A stretch of 64,000 nucleotides of DNA from Nipponacmea schrenckii (lineage: Eukaryota; Mollusca; Gastropoda; Lottiidae). The notes under the pieces are model-generated. The model was given only the letters and a program-made list of their open reading frames with translations. It made no database searches and was not told where the DNA came from. The translations under genes were made by a program, and so were the position numbers. The stretch is from the NCBI GenBank assembly GCA_030562195.1, contig JAUJPP010000012.1, forward strand, positions 20,584,001 through 20,648,000, written 5' to 3'. Shown here piece by piece: positions 31,915 to 43,464 of this stretch; within the stretch, counting starts at the first letter, position 1; every line of letters starts with the position of its first letter.

Positions 31915-32965
31915 TGCGTACAACTGCCATTGTCACACTGTTTCACACAGGATTTGAAAGAAATTTAGTAGCTAGGAGCAAATATATAACACAAGATAAT
32001 AATTACGGGATAAATACAAACGTTTTTAATACATGGGTACATAATGGTTCAACACAAGTTACAAACTTCTTTAATACATGGGTACATAATGTTTCAACAC
32101 AAGTTACAAACTTCTTTAATACATGGGTACAGCTGCCAATGTCACTCTGTTATAGGATTTGAACGAGATTTAGAAGCTAGGGGCAAATATATAACACAAT
32201 ATAATAATTACGGGATAAATACGCACTTCTTTAATACATGGGTACATAATGTTTCAACACAAGTTACAAACTTCTTTAATACATGGGTACATAATGTTTC
32301 AACACAAGTTACAAACTTCTTTAATACATAGGTACATAACGTATCAATACAAGCTGCATACTTCTTTAATACATGGGTACATAATGTTTCAACACAAGTT
32401 ACACACTTCTTTAATACATGGGTACATAATGTTTCAACACAAGTTACAAACTTCTTTAATACATAGGTAAATAACGTATCAATACAAGCTGCATACTTCT
32501 TTAATACATGGGTACATAATGTTTCAACACAAGTTACAAACTTCTTTAATACATAGGTACATAACGTATCAATACAAGTTGCATGCTTCTTTAATACATG
32601 GGTACATAACGTTTCAACACAAGTTACATACTTCTTTAATACATGGGTACATAACGTTTCAACACAAGTTACATACTTCTTTAATACATGGGTACATAAC
32701 GTATCAATACAAGTTGCATGCTTCTTTATTACATGGGTACATAAGGTTTTGACACAAGTTACATACTTCTTTAATGCATGGGCATATAACGTTCAATACA
32801 AGTTACATACTTCTTTAATACATGGGTGCATAACATTCAACACAAGCTACACACTTCTTTATTACATGGGTACATAAGGTTTTGAAACAAGTTACACACT
32901 TCTTTAATACATGGGCATATAACGTTCAATACAAGTTACATACTTCTTTAATACATGGGTCACTC
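31915..32965. repeat. minisatellite, 45-bp unit, about 21 copies
   Basis: Unit GTTTCAACACAAGTTACAAA, CTTCTTTAATACATGGGTAC, ATAAT. The left part repeats a longer leader twice (GCTAGGRGCAAATATATAAC, ACAATATAATAATTACGGGA) at about 31970 and 32175. Reverse-complemented, leader plus unit equal the repeat at 18270-18990. Confidence 0.95.
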
Positions 32966-33534
32966 TGTTCCGCGAATGACCTACCCTTTGGGAACGGAAC
33001 ATACGTCAATCCACTTCGATGGCAGCGATAAGACCCGGTGACCGCTTTCATTCTCTCATTATCTCAACCCCTTCGAGAATTATGCCGGAATCGTTCGTAT
33101 CATCAATCAATTTATTGAGAAACCAGGATGTATAGTCATGACTGTTTATCCGATTCGCTGAAATAACTTGGTGAACAGAAATGATTCACTATGTTCTTGA
33201 TTATTGTCGATCAATGATATTATATGCACCTATGAAGAACATTTCACTGCATGACCGCATACAAAACACATCTAACGTTACCCGAATCCCGACACGAAGA
33301 TCATTAGGATACATCTTAAACATATTTTAATACAACAATGGTAAAAGGATTTGGCAAAAGTTACAAAAATACTGATGTCAAGAGACATTTTAAAGAAGTG
33401 ACCTCGCCGAACTACCTTTCTTTAGCGAAAAAAATAATAATCCTTTACATCATTCGACTGATTTAGTCTGGTGTTGTAATTTAGACTAATAGACTTAAAT
33501 GAGGTTCGGTCTGTTAGCAGTTTATCCTGCTTAG
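32966..33534. other. intergenic, nothing recognised
   Basis: No supported gene. Confidence 0.35.
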
Positions 33535-33720
33535 TCCACACGACCACCTTTATTAAGAACCCACCTTCAATAGGCGACCACGATAAACTCCCCCTTACGA
33601 GTTTTCAATGTATCATCTAACGACTGATTAGCCACCACCTTCATTACCCAACCAGCGACCCACCTTTATTAAGAACCCACCTTCAATATGCGATCACAAT
33701 ACCCCCCCCCCCCCAACCCT
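33535..33720. repeat. diverged duplication with CCACCTTNATTAAGAACC, then poly-C
   Basis: CACCTTTATTAAGAACCCAC, CTTCAATAKGCGAYCACRAT occurs at 33547 and 33660. The style (gaccacctt..taag) resembles the interior of the pogo-like remnants at 3638 and 43715. A run of about 13 C follows. Confidence 0.5.
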
Positions 33721-34358
33721 TATGAAATTTGAATGTTATTAACGACTAAATATCATGCACCTTTAGGTTTTGTAATTGCAGAAAGACATTTATAAATCAT
33801 TGTAGTCCAAATTTGACTCGGTAAAAGTGAGCCATAGACTATTATGGCGTTATTATCAGAATAATAATATGGACATTTAAAAAGCGCTGGCATTGACATC
33901 ACTGAGGGGCTTACTCATAGCGCTTACCCTGACTCTAATCTCAACTTGTTTTTTGCGTCTATTCGTTTATTTCGCCTTTCTAAATTTTTTTTTTTTTTTT
34001 AGATTAAATTTTTCTTTTTTTCTTTTCTGACATTTTTTTTGTGTTTTTGTTTTGACATTTCGTCCTTCTAAATCGTTATCTAAACTGCTGACTCTAGTCG
34101 AAAAGTCGTAATGGTGCATATAGAAGCTGTATGTGTGTCATGAGTACACATTCAAAGACCACAAGACCTTTCCCAATCCCCTAAAGGTAACTCAAATTAA
34201 TATGACTAATGAAAAAGAAAATGTAGCGATACCCTTAGGGATGATACCACACAAGTGCCGTGCTGCCTGCAGGCTAGGGTTTAACGCTGTTAATGAAATT
34301 AGTTATAATATTTTCTGCATATTGAAATATGATGACCTCCGCAGGGAATGGCAAGCCA
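33721..34358. other. intergenic; T-rich tract and unassigned 88-codon frame
   Basis: A pyrimidine-rich tract runs about 33980-34050. The plus frame 34133-34399 starts in unique DNA and ends inside a MITE-2, with no family signature, so I do not call it a gene. Confidence 0.35.
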
Positions 34359-34362
34359 TTAA

Positions 34363-34625
34363 AGGGATTATAAACAGTTTTTTTCTAATTAATTTATGAC
34401 ACTGAAAGCAATCACTTTGAACCATTGTATTCAGAAGTGTTTTATCTCTATCACAAAACATGCTTGTATCACATAAAGCCCTCTGAGATTAGTTACTTCA
34501 AACACTAAATTTACTGGAATTGCAGGCACCACAGACGACCGATTGACTATTGGAATCGTGAAAAAATTGATGCTATCAGTGTCCCCGATACATATAAAAA
34601 TTTCAGATAACCTTATTACAATCAT
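34363..34625. mobile_element. MITE-2 copy
   Basis: TTAA at 34359-34362, then AGGGATTATAAACAG. Inner parts TTCAAACACTAAATTTACTG, GAATTGCAGGCACCACAGAC and TCAGTGTCCCCGATACATAT. The right end (CCTTATTACAATC) is drifted, without a clear second TTAA. Confidence 0.75.
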
Positions 34626-35060
34626 CCATGCCGAGGCAGAGTTATCTTAAACTTTTTCTTTGTATCATTTGAAATCTTATATCAAAAATTAACATAAAAC
34701 TATTTTTATAATAGGCTAAAAAACGCCTCAGTACCTCTGAAAATTACCTGAAAGACCCATGGAGAGCAGGTATTAGAGGGATTTCAACTAATTGAAATTA
34801 TGCAATACTTATACACTTATATGAAAACAATTAATGTTATAAATGATACAGTATTTGCGAGGGATCGGAGATTGACAAATTGAGTCTGAGTGGAATGATT
34901 AAGTTAAATAGAGTGAAGATTTATGTCGTTCAAGACTCGCAGCCAACGCAATGTTTGTTCTATAATCACCACACATACAAAAAGCCTATTGAAAACCTGG
35001 TTGAAGTGGCAAGTTGACAAAACGCATTTTACGTCAATAATACGGTTTAACAATTCTGAA
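34626..35060. other. intergenic, nothing recognised
   Basis: No supported feature between the two MITE-2 copies. Confidence 0.3.
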
Positions 35061-35064
35061 TTAA

Positions 35065-35285
35065 AGAGATTGCAATGGGTTCTTTTTATCAAATGAAGTG
35101 TATCAAGGGCACTGATTTGCTTTATTCCGCCAATCAGGCCGACGTCCGTGGAAAAGAAAAGCTGATTATGTTATATATTAAGGCCCCCTACACGATAATG
35201 ACGTTATCAAAACCTCAGTTTAAATGGAATCGCAAGAATTGATGCTGTAAGTGTCCCCGATACACCTACAAACATGAGACAAATC
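35065..35285. mobile_element. MITE-2, diverged copy
   Basis: TTAA at 35061-35064, then AGAGATTGCAATGGG, AAGTGTATCAAGGGCACTGA, CCGACGTCCGTGG, AATGACGTTATCAAAAC and AAGTGTCCCCGATACACCTA. Confidence 0.7.
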
Positions 35286-35324
35286 TGTTGTCAATTACAA
35301 AAGGAACTACCGACATCTGTAATG

Positions 35325-35520
35325 TGGAAATGAACTGAACGGGCTTTTACGTCCAACTCTTCTGCACCTTAATGGTCTAATGAAGACAGACACAACCATG
35401 CCTTGTGCACTGACGGTAATTTGGCGAGGGCATTAGGCTATTTCCAACTGTCGAGGATCTTTAACGTGCACAGCCTGTAGCCTACGGGTCCTCGGTTTAT
35501 TGGGCCATCTGAACTAGTAG
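35325..35520 (-). mobile_element. tRNA-derived SINE, partial
   Basis: GGAAATGAACTGAACGGGCT tail, then TCTTCTGCACCTTAATGGTC, TTTCCAACTGTCGAGGATCT, TTAACGTGCACAGCCTGTAG and CCTCGGTTTATTGGGCC. Lacks the tRNA-like head. Confidence 0.85.
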
Positions 35521-35855
35521 AAACAGTGATGAAGAATCTACAAATCTACAAACAAAACAATAAACTCTTATCAATACGTATATCATTAGTGTGACTTAAG
35601 CTTTATCAAATATAATGAGCCAAATACGATTCAGAATTTACATTGTTAGGCAATCGCTGTTTAGATTACTGTTCTCAACACAGGAAATTGGAATAATAAT
35701 TAATAAGGATCAGAGCAACACAATAATTATATTTATATAACACTGTTTTCGTTCATCCGCTTATCAACTTAATATTAGATGGCTTAGGTGTACTAGGGTA
35801 ACACGGTTGAGCAATCTGATTACGAAAATTTTAATAAGCATTTCACAGAATGGTC
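35521..35855. other. intergenic, nothing recognised
   Basis: No supported feature. Confidence 0.3.
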
Positions 35856-36960
35856 GTCAGTCTCTGATAGTTATTATACTAGCCTGAAACTTACTGACTC
35901 TTACCTAGTCTCTGATAGTTAATATACTAGTCTGAAACTTACTGACTCTTACCTAGTCTTTGATAGTTAATTTTACTAGTCTGAAACTTACTGACTCTTA
36001 CCTAGTCTCTGATAGTTATATACTAGTCTGAAACTTACTGACTCTTACCTAGTCTCTGATAGTTATTATACTAGTCTGAAACTTACTGACTCTTACCTAG
36101 TCTCTGATAGTTATTATACTAGTCTGAAACTTACTGACTCTTACCTAGTCTTTGATAGTTAATTTTACTAGTCTGAAACTTACTGACTCTTACCTAGTCT
36201 CTGATAGTTAATTTTACTAGTCTGAAACTTACTGACTCTTACCTAGTCTCTGATAGTTAATATACTAGTCTGAAACTTACTGACTCTTACCTAGTCTTTG
36301 ATAGTTAATATACTAGTCTGAAACTTACTGACTCTTACCTAGTCTCTGATAGTTATTATACTAGTCTGAAACTTACTGACTCTTACCTAGTCTCTGATAG
36401 TTATTATACTAGTCTGAAACTTACTGACTCTTACCTAGTCTCTGATAGTTATTATACTAGTCTGAAACTTACTGACTCTTACCTAGTCTCTGATAGTTAT
36501 TATACTAGTCTGAAACTTACTGACTCTTACCTAGTCTTTGATAGTTAATTTTACTAGTCTGAAACTTACTGACTCTTACCTAGTCTCTGATAGTTAATAT
36601 ACTAGTCTGAAACTTACTGACTCTTACCTAGTCTCTGATAGTTAATATACTAGTCTGAAACTTACTGACTCTTACCTAGTCTCTGATAGTTAATATACTA
36701 GTCTGAAACTTACTGACTCTTACCTAGTCTTGATAGTTATATACTAGTCTGAAACTTACAGACTCTTACCTAGTCTCTGATAGTTATATACTAGTCTGAA
36801 ACTTACTGACTCTTACCTAGTCTCTGATAGTTATTATACTAGTCTAAACTTACTGACCTATACTTGATAGTTAATATACTAGTCTAACATAATGACCTTC
36901 TATCCGGGTCTATTATAGCTACAATTACTATCTACTAGTTTCTGATAGTATCTATACTAG
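35856..36960. repeat. minisatellite, 48-bp unit, about 23 copies
   Basis: Unit AGTCTCTGATAGTTATTATA, CTAGTCTGAAACTTACTGAC, TCTTACCT, with 46 to 49-bp variants in the TTATTATA segment. Extremely homogeneous up to about 36830, then decays abruptly by single-base losses. Confidence 0.95.
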
Positions 36961-37380
36961 TTAACTACGACTTATCTGATAGTATAATTGAGTCTAAAAA
37001 TGACTCTATTCTTTAAGTAAATACTTAAAGCTGATCAAATAAAGTAGTCTCTAATTATTGAACTATTCAAAACATGATAAGTACTATAAGGCAAATAGAA
37101 CCAGTCTCTATATTTTATACAGTCTAAATGATCATGTTTATTTTCAGATCTGTTTTCTCGTTTTTTTTTTAACATTTTCTTAACAAGTCACTCTCATCCT
37201 ATTTTATAAATATAATAGTGTATTAATGGTGATATTGTATCAGATTTAAATCTGAACAGCACTCATAAAATTTTAACATTATTTGAACTCAAGGGCTATA
37301 GGCGTTTTATGATTTTAATTTCAGAATATCCAAACAAATCGTTTGGTACACGTCTTGAGTGCACGTCTTGAGGTAGGTGA
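36961..37380. other. decayed array edge, then intergenic
   Basis: Words of the 48-bp unit (CTGATAGTAT, AGTCTAAA) continue in broken form to about 37120. No gene. Confidence 0.4.
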
Positions 37381-37558
37381 AGTGGCGGACAAAGATAATT
37401 TCCATGCTCTTGCTACCATGCTACCACTGTTTGTCGCCATCTCAAATTTCGTCAAATCAAAACAACTCGCTTTGACGGCCGTGTACCAATAAGTAGTACA
37501 ATGGCAGACAAAGATAATTTCCATGCCTTGCAACAATGCTAACACCGTTTGCCGCCAC
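37381..37558. repeat. diverged duplication, about 120-bp spacing
   Basis: GTGGCGGACAAAGATAATTT, CCATGC and RCCRTTTGYCGCCA occur at 37383 and 37503. The minus frame 37321-37545 spans both and is not supported as coding. Confidence 0.6.
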
Positions 37559-38289
37559 GAGTTGGTTGATTTGGGTACGCGCTTTGGCGACTTGCAAAGA
37601 TAAATATTGAATTTATTCCAACATTGTGGGCTCTTCGCTTATTTGATTTATACTTTGATCGGTTTCGATGGGTTTTGCCTAAATAAAAGCGCCTTATATA
37701 AAAAAAATCTTTCCACGCCTTTTTTTTTTTATTATCAAGGGTTTTTTTCTTCTCTTTTTGGAGTTTCCAAATCTACTCAATAATCCTTGTCTTAATGGCC
37801 TCTCCTATATTTGTCTTTAAAGAGGCAATTTTTTTTTTTTTTAATTTTGTAGGTCGAAATTCTTTTTTTGTTCAAATGTATCAAAACTTTACAACAAAAT
37901 CTTCAAAAAAAAAAAAAATTGGCTCTAAACGTATCATAAATAAAATATCCATCCGTCAAATTTTTTTAATGCCAAAATTATATAAATTGTTTACGTAAAT
38001 GGGTTCCTTTTGCTTTTTGGTCGGTGAACTTAAAAAAACAAAAATCGCGTACCGGTTATTGTAAACAAAAATATCTTCTATTCTGAAGGTTTCACCTTAT
38101 AATATGGAGCTATAATAAAAATATAACAAGGTCAAACTGATAAGTTCAAACTGTTTAATTACTAATTCGTGTCACCGTTTTTAATTAACACCTTTTAAAC
38201 AAATTCAGATTGATGGAGTAGACACATATCTTCCGGCATAATTCACAACGTTTTTGGAGAACGATAATGTGGTATACTGTATTGCCCCT
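37559..38289. other. intergenic, homopolymer-rich
   Basis: Many T and A runs of 8 to 14 (37715-37910). The 67-codon Lys/Phe-rich plus frame here is composition noise. Confidence 0.4.
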
Positions 38290-38293
38290 TTAA

Positions 38294-38614
38294 AGGGATA
38301 ATAGGTCTTAGCATGAACATAAAATTTTAGTTCTCAAGAAAGGTCAATACTAGTATTACATTCTTCAGGGAACTTACCTGGTGTCATAAAGTAACATATA
38401 ATCTTTTAAAATCTTGAAAAACACTTACTAGTTATCAATTTATAAGCGTTTTTCAATAATCAAATGCATCTTTATGGATAATTAGATAAGTCTTTTGGAT
38501 ATTTATTTTTTTATGTTATTTATTGTAGCAGGCATATTTACTGATGAATAGAGCTCTTATTGGCCAAGTTTTAAATTTTCAAATTTTATGTTCATTCTTA
38601 GACCTATTATCCCT
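38294..38614. mobile_element. MITE-1, best-preserved ends
   Basis: TTAA (38290-38293), then AGGGATAATAGGTCTTAGCA, TGAACATAAAATTTTAG. The right end is the mirror image: AAATTTTATGTTCATTCTTA, GACCTATTATCCCT, TTAA (38615-38618). Arms carry CTTACCTGGTGTCATAAAGT and TTTACTGATGAATAGAGCTC. 321 bp, non-coding. Confidence 0.9.
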
Positions 38615-38618
38615 TTAA

Positions 38619-39465
38619 GTTAAATCAACTTTGAATTCTACTGTTGTCATAAAATAGTGGGATTTACATCCTGTCCTCATATCTTGTAATAGAGCGAATA
38701 GAATTTACCTAGAGTGGTTAACTCAGCCCCGTCGTCACGAATGAATTGATGTTAGTGCCACTGTTTTTGTTTTGTTCACCCCTCCCCAGGAAATTTCGAA
38801 CACTAGAACCCTGGAGAATTTGTGACCATTCTGGAGCAAAAATCCCAATCAAAATGTTCATCCTTCTGATTTTGTAATATAATCAATCTCTGCTAACTAA
38901 AGGTTTTGGGGGAGGAAATTTAGCGGAGCTTAATCCTTAATAGCCGTGGCCCATCTCCAGTGGACCCCATCCTAACAACGTGACTGGGTGGTACGCGAAA
39001 TGTCTCCTTTAAACTTTTATTTTTAATCAGAATAGGAATAACAGAGCAGTGAAGATCATGCATATTTTAATGCATCGTAAGCAGATTAGAGCTAAGCCGG
39101 ATGAAAAATACTGATACTCTTATTATAACGCAATTTGAGAAGATTAGTCATATTCTTGAGCATTAAGATGATGATTGCATGCAGCCACAGGGTGCACGTC
39201 AAACCCAAACTTCCATAAACGAAAAATGTTGAAATAGTGTCTCACGTCCTAAAATCGGATACAGGAATAAATAACAATAACAATCAAATTTGTACCAAAA
39301 CAGGCAAATCTGGATATGTGGGCTCATACAGTTTTTCTTAATCGTATCATAAATGTACAAATTGCGGTTTTGCATACTCAAAATATGTGATGCTATATCC
39401 GTGAAATAAAAACTCATCTCTTAAAACCTACATTCAATATCAGAAAGTAAGTTCTTAATTATTAT
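38619..39465. other. intergenic, nothing recognised
   Basis: No supported gene. The minus frame 39199-39417 has no signature. Confidence 0.35.
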
Positions 39466-39804
39466 AGGAATACTCCGTTTAAGAATGAACATAAAATTTA
39501 TACTTTTAATCTTGGCCAATAAGAGCATATTATATTCATCATTAGATGTAAATTCTGCCATAAGTAACATAACAGAATCCTTATATAATCTCATAAATCC
39601 AAGTAAATCCCTAAAAATGCAATTCATTATTGAAAAAGGCTTAATAAATTGATTAAGCTTTTTGCAATAATGACTTAATTTTGTGAGTGTACCAGGCAAT
39701 TCTGCTACTTATGACACCAGATAAGTTCACTGATGAATATACACATAATATTGATAATTCTTGACAATTTAAATTTTATGTCCATTTTAAGACGCAGTAG
39801 CTCT
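39466..39804. mobile_element. MITE-1 copy with long inner hairpin
   Basis: Left AGGAATACTCCGTTTAAGAA, TGAACATAAAATTTATAC; centre AATGCAATTCATTATTGAAA with its mirror; right AAATTTTATGTCCATTTTAA, GACGCAGTAGCTCT, TTAA (39805-39808). The 92-codon minus frame is the element read through. Confidence 0.85.
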
Positions 39805-39808
39805 TTAA

Positions 39809-40519
39809 AGCACCCAGGTTTGCAATAAATAATCGTGTTTAAAAGGAACTCAATTCTATTGTTATTCCTTACGTGATCAGAAAGTAAAGCTAGACTTTAT
39901 TTCAACTCCACGTTGGCCAAGAAAACATTGATAATAAATCGTGCTTAAAGATACGGATACGCAATTCGTAAGCTAAGCTAATTAGTAATGAGCCCCGTGA
40001 CCAGGACTGATTTGGTTCTGGGGCCCTTATCTTTTATCCCGGTTCCCCCCTCCCCAAACCCTGACGACGGCGCTGTCGGTAATAGTGCTTATAGCTCAAA
40101 ATAATTTTTATCTCTAAGTGAGTTCAGAATTATCAGCGTTGGAAATTTAATATCGCGAGTGGCTGTTTCAAGAGATTCTGTGATATATAGAAAAGACGCA
40201 ATATATAAAAAGAAAGTATTATTCCCAGCGCGAGGTTTCTTCGAATTTTTTTTAACGAATTCGTACATTTCCAGTACTCCTGAAGAATGTTTACTATATC
40301 CAGAACCATTGCCTTTAAAAAACAAAGTTCGCTGAACTTGAAGTAATGCAACCTTCTCATTAAGCCACAGCAATTATTACAGTTCAAATGACTAAAATAA
40401 TTACATTGTGTATATATTACCATATGACTGCTAAATACAGACCAGATACTGGCCTAGGACTTAACTCGAGTATCACACGCGATATCTCAATAACAGATGA
40501 AACAATAAAGATTATTAAG
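39809..40519. other. intergenic, nothing recognised
   Basis: Two overlapping minus frames (40089-40423) have no family signature. Confidence 0.35.
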
Positions 40520-40522
40520 AAC

Positions 40523-40575
40523 ATACGAAACTACGTATTAGTCTTACATGGAAATATTATACGAACGTGGTAAAC
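40523..40575 (-). repeat. lone unit of the 38-bp minisatellite, minus strand
   Basis: Reverse complement reads CCACGTTCGTATAATATTTC, CATGTAAGACTAATACGTAG, TTTCGTATG, matching the 8041-9225 unit over its full length. Confidence 0.75.
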
Positions 40576-41065
40576 ATCCATTTTGAATCGACTTTATTAG
40601 TCGAGCTTGTTTCTTACAAAGTCTTCAAATCCCATTGAAAGCCATTTCTAAAGCACCAGAAATTTAAACCCATGAATACTATACGTTCGACGTTTCAACC
40701 AGCTAATGACGTCATACCAAGTTTTTAACGTTCTAACCTATTGAGCTACATCACGTCCTCAAAGTAGTTAATTCGGGATTGAAAAAAAAAGCCTACTACA
40801 TGTCTCCACAGCTCGTGTGTTTTTACCAATTTATTTCTTCAGTTGAGGCAAGAGAGGTTAATGGCCTCAGGCACGTAAATATAAATTTCAAAACCCTCAT
40901 ATTGTTTTTCGTGTTATGAGAAAATAAAAAAATTGGATTTCTAATAAAAAAAAAAGGCATCAACATAAAACAGCTTCTATAAAACTAATGCATGTCAACA
41001 CTTGGTTTGTCTGAAACAACACACAAATAGTGAAATCGTACTTATAGACCTGTTTAAACGAACAC
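40576..41065. other. intergenic, nothing recognised
   Basis: No supported feature. Confidence 0.3.
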
Positions 41066-41067
41066 TA

Positions 41068-41160
41068 CCTCCAAGAATGGACATAAAATTTGAAGTCCCA
41101 AACTTGTGCAATACGAGCATACATTCATCAGTTGGAGTTACCGGTAGGTGTCATGACTAA
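41068..41160. mobile_element. MITE-1 left-arm fragment
   Basis: CCTCCAAGAATGGACATAAA, ATTTGAAGTCCCAAACTTG, CATTCATCAGTTGGAGTTAC, GGTGTCATGAC. Confidence 0.65.
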
Positions 41161-41732
41161 AGAATATGTCACATGTATATATAACACGATATAACCATTA
41201 CACTAAGAAATTATAGAAAAAACGAAGCTAAAATATGCTCAGTTTAATGTATAATTATAGTTATATGAATATAAAAGAGTTTTGACATTAAGTCCACTAA
41301 TGATTTAAGGCTCGATAGGCAAATAAGTGAAGATTACATGACAGTGGTAATGGGTAGAAATTTGTGCCACCCCACACCCCTTAATATTTATCTTTGTAAA
41401 TAGCACTGTTGATTCACTTTTTTGGTTGATTCCCCCTTTTACCTACGTGTGTATCCATTTGGCAACACATCCAGCTGCTTTATTACAATATGGAGAATTC
41501 GGAATAACACATTTTTTACATAATCTTTCAAAAGCATATAAACCTTATTTCAGGGCGTCTGAGGTTATATCTCAGGAACGATCTTTTAATAAATCATCAC
41601 TTTTGCATATTACATTTACAATCGATAAGGAAGCTACAAAATTGAGGCGGATTTTTATTTAATATTGAAAACTTATCTGAATAAAGGAATACCCATAAGC
41701 GTCTGATATGTGACATTTTCCATAATGCTTAT
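41161..41732. other. intergenic; unassigned 78-codon frame
   Basis: The plus frame 41426-41662 (rich in aromatic residues) has no domain I recognise. Confidence 0.35.
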
Positions 41733-41736
41733 TTAA

Positions 41737-41850
41737 AGGGATACTACGGCTCTTAGAAAATAAGAGTATATATTCATCAAATCTCCATATAACACAATAC
41801 ATGTATACCCATTACCTTCAGTCATTGTTGAAAAACGCTAATAAGCCAAT
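41737..41850. mobile_element. MITE-1 left-arm fragment with TTAA
   Basis: TTAA (41733-41736), AGGGATACTACGGCTCTTAG, AGAGTATATATTCATCAAAT, TTGAAAAACGCTAATAAGCC. The right arm is not recognisable. Confidence 0.65.
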
Positions 41851-42079
41851 GTAAATAAAGATTTTTTTTTATTATTAAGATATACGATAGGTGGGCATAT
41901 ATTTTAATACATTTATTAGTAGGTGCCCTTAAAGTTAATGCCAAAATCTTAAGCATGTCCTCTTGTTTTAGGATCCATAACACAAGACAGTGCTTCACTT
42001 TTCTGTATAAAAGAGAGATACACGTCGGGTTGAAAGATGAAGCTGTGATCGTTTAAATGGTCTTGTTATTGTCATATTT

Positions 42080-42190
42080 GAAATATAATAATAATAATAA
42101 ACTCTTTATTTTACATGGGTCAGAATTTGGTCCAATACACAAGGACATGGTCCTGTCTTACATCAAGCCCATGGGGCAATACAATGGATA
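42080..42190 (-). mobile_element. lone LINE 3' end matching the 86-bp array
   Basis: (TAA)n then ACTCTTTATTTTACATGGGT, CAGAATTTGGTCCAATACAC, AAGGACATGGTCCTGTCTTA, AAGCCCATGGGGCAATACAA. On the minus strand this ends AATAAAGAGT(TTA)n, a retrotransposon-like tail. It continues past the array unit boundary (TGGATAAATATA), showing the parent sequence is longer than the array unit. Confidence 0.7.
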
Positions 42191-42199
42191 AATATATAA

Positions 42200-42425
42200 A
42201 AAAAAACGGATAAAGAAATGATCATGTTTCAGTGACAGCTTTTCTCCGCTGAATACAACTTCATAAAAACAAATTTTCTATTGATATCCCACACGACTCC
42301 CAGTAAATTGTTTTTGTCGAGCATTATTGGGCTTTAATATCCCCATGACATTAAAAACACGGCATGTGCCCACCGACAACAATACCAATGGAAATCCACA
42401 CAGCTGTAATGTACATGGGTACGGA
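42200..42425. other. intergenic, nothing recognised
   Basis: No supported feature. Confidence 0.3.
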
Positions 42426-42550
42426 TAAACCGGGAAAAAATCAATGCCAAGAGGTTTGGCCAAAGCAGGTAAAAAGGATCCCTGTCACGGCAAACTTGTG
42501 AATCTAAGTTGTTATCCTTGTAAAATATAGTTGTTTCTTTCTTTTTCTTG
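42426..42550 (+). pseudogene. possible SAP-like coding remnant of a repeated element
   Basis: The frame reads PRGLAKAGKKD..GKLVNL, then stops. It is followed by TAAGTTGTTATCCTTGTAAA and TATAGTTGTTTCTTTCTTT. Similar pairs occur at 45890 (GLTKNKLVERVLY, then AAGTTGTTATCCTTG) and 56750 (NSAKDQLVERILQLF, then TATAGTTGTTTCTTTCTTTC). The K-x-x-LVER pattern recalls the end of a SAP DNA-binding motif. This is a weak, pattern-based call. Confidence 0.3.
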
Positions 42551-42861
42551 ACGATCGACAATATTAATACCACAATTGGACATATTTGGCTACCTTTTAT
42601 ATTTTCGGGTTGTGTCGAGAAAATTCCACAAGGCGAGTCAAGCACAAGACTAAACCAACTGTTCTGTCTCTCTTAAGTGGCGGGTTTGGAGCTTTTGTCG
42701 CCTGGGCATTGATTCGACGAATCTTCCTCTGGACAGAATCAATTTCCAAAGTGCACTCACCTCTTCTTAATGATTGAAATGACAGTAATTATGAAAGATT
42801 AGAAGAGAAGAGTACATATATAATGGAACACAAGGGAATACATTATGGTTCTACTCTTCAT
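42551..42861. other. intergenic; unassigned 63-codon frame
   Basis: The plus frame 42586-42777 contains GGFGAFVAWALIRRIFLW, hydrophobic, but matches no family I know. Confidence 0.3.
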
Positions 42862-42865
42862 TTAA

Positions 42866-43150
42866 AGGAATACTGTGTCTTAGAATGAACATAAACTTAG
42901 CCTAATACGAGTATATATTCGTCAGTAGATGTGCCTTAAATAACACAACAAAATACTTATATAGTACGATAAATCTAAATAACTTAGTAATTATCCATAA
43001 AAAGGCAATTGAATTATTGAAAAACGCTTAATAAATTTATAATTACTTGCTTTTCCAGATTTTGCAGGGATTCTGTTAGTTTATGACACAATAATTAATA
43101 CCATTCTTGATAACTTAAATTTTATGCCCATTCTAAGACGCAGTATCACT
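42866..43150. mobile_element. MITE-1, TTAA on both sides
   Basis: TTAA (42862-42865), AGGAATACTGTGTCTTAGAA, TGAACATAAACTTAG. Right end AAATTTTATGCCCATTCTAA, GACGCAGTATCACT, TTAA (43151-43154). 285 bp. Confidence 0.88.
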
Positions 43151-43308
43151 TTAATTACAACATCCATATTTCTAATGTGGTCTGAGAAATTCTGGACAAA
43201 TTACCTTGCTGATTTTACATATATTATCCTCTTTCAAATCAAGTGCACTGAAAGCTGACCACCGTGGGAGTGGCCGAGAGTGACCATTTTTTAGTGAAGT
43301 AAACTAAA

Positions 43309-43464
43309 GGGACCTGTTTCACAAAATTTTAACAAAGATACAATCAAGATTTTAAGAAATACAGTAACCTGATTGGTTAATAAAAACTCAATTTTAGTGA
43401 TTGACCAATCTGACCATTGGAACACTAAAATCATCCTAAGTTAAGTTTTCGTGAAACAGGCTCC
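43309..43464. mobile_element. MITE-5, short palindromic element
   Basis: Inverted ends GGGACCTGTTTCACAAAA and TTTTCGTGAAACAGGCTCC. The interior (TGATTGGTTAATAAAAACTC, GTGATTGACCAATCTGACCA) is itself near-palindromic. Ends of this form (CTGTTTCACGAAA) are common in marine invertebrate genomes. Target duplication not clear. Confidence 0.7.
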
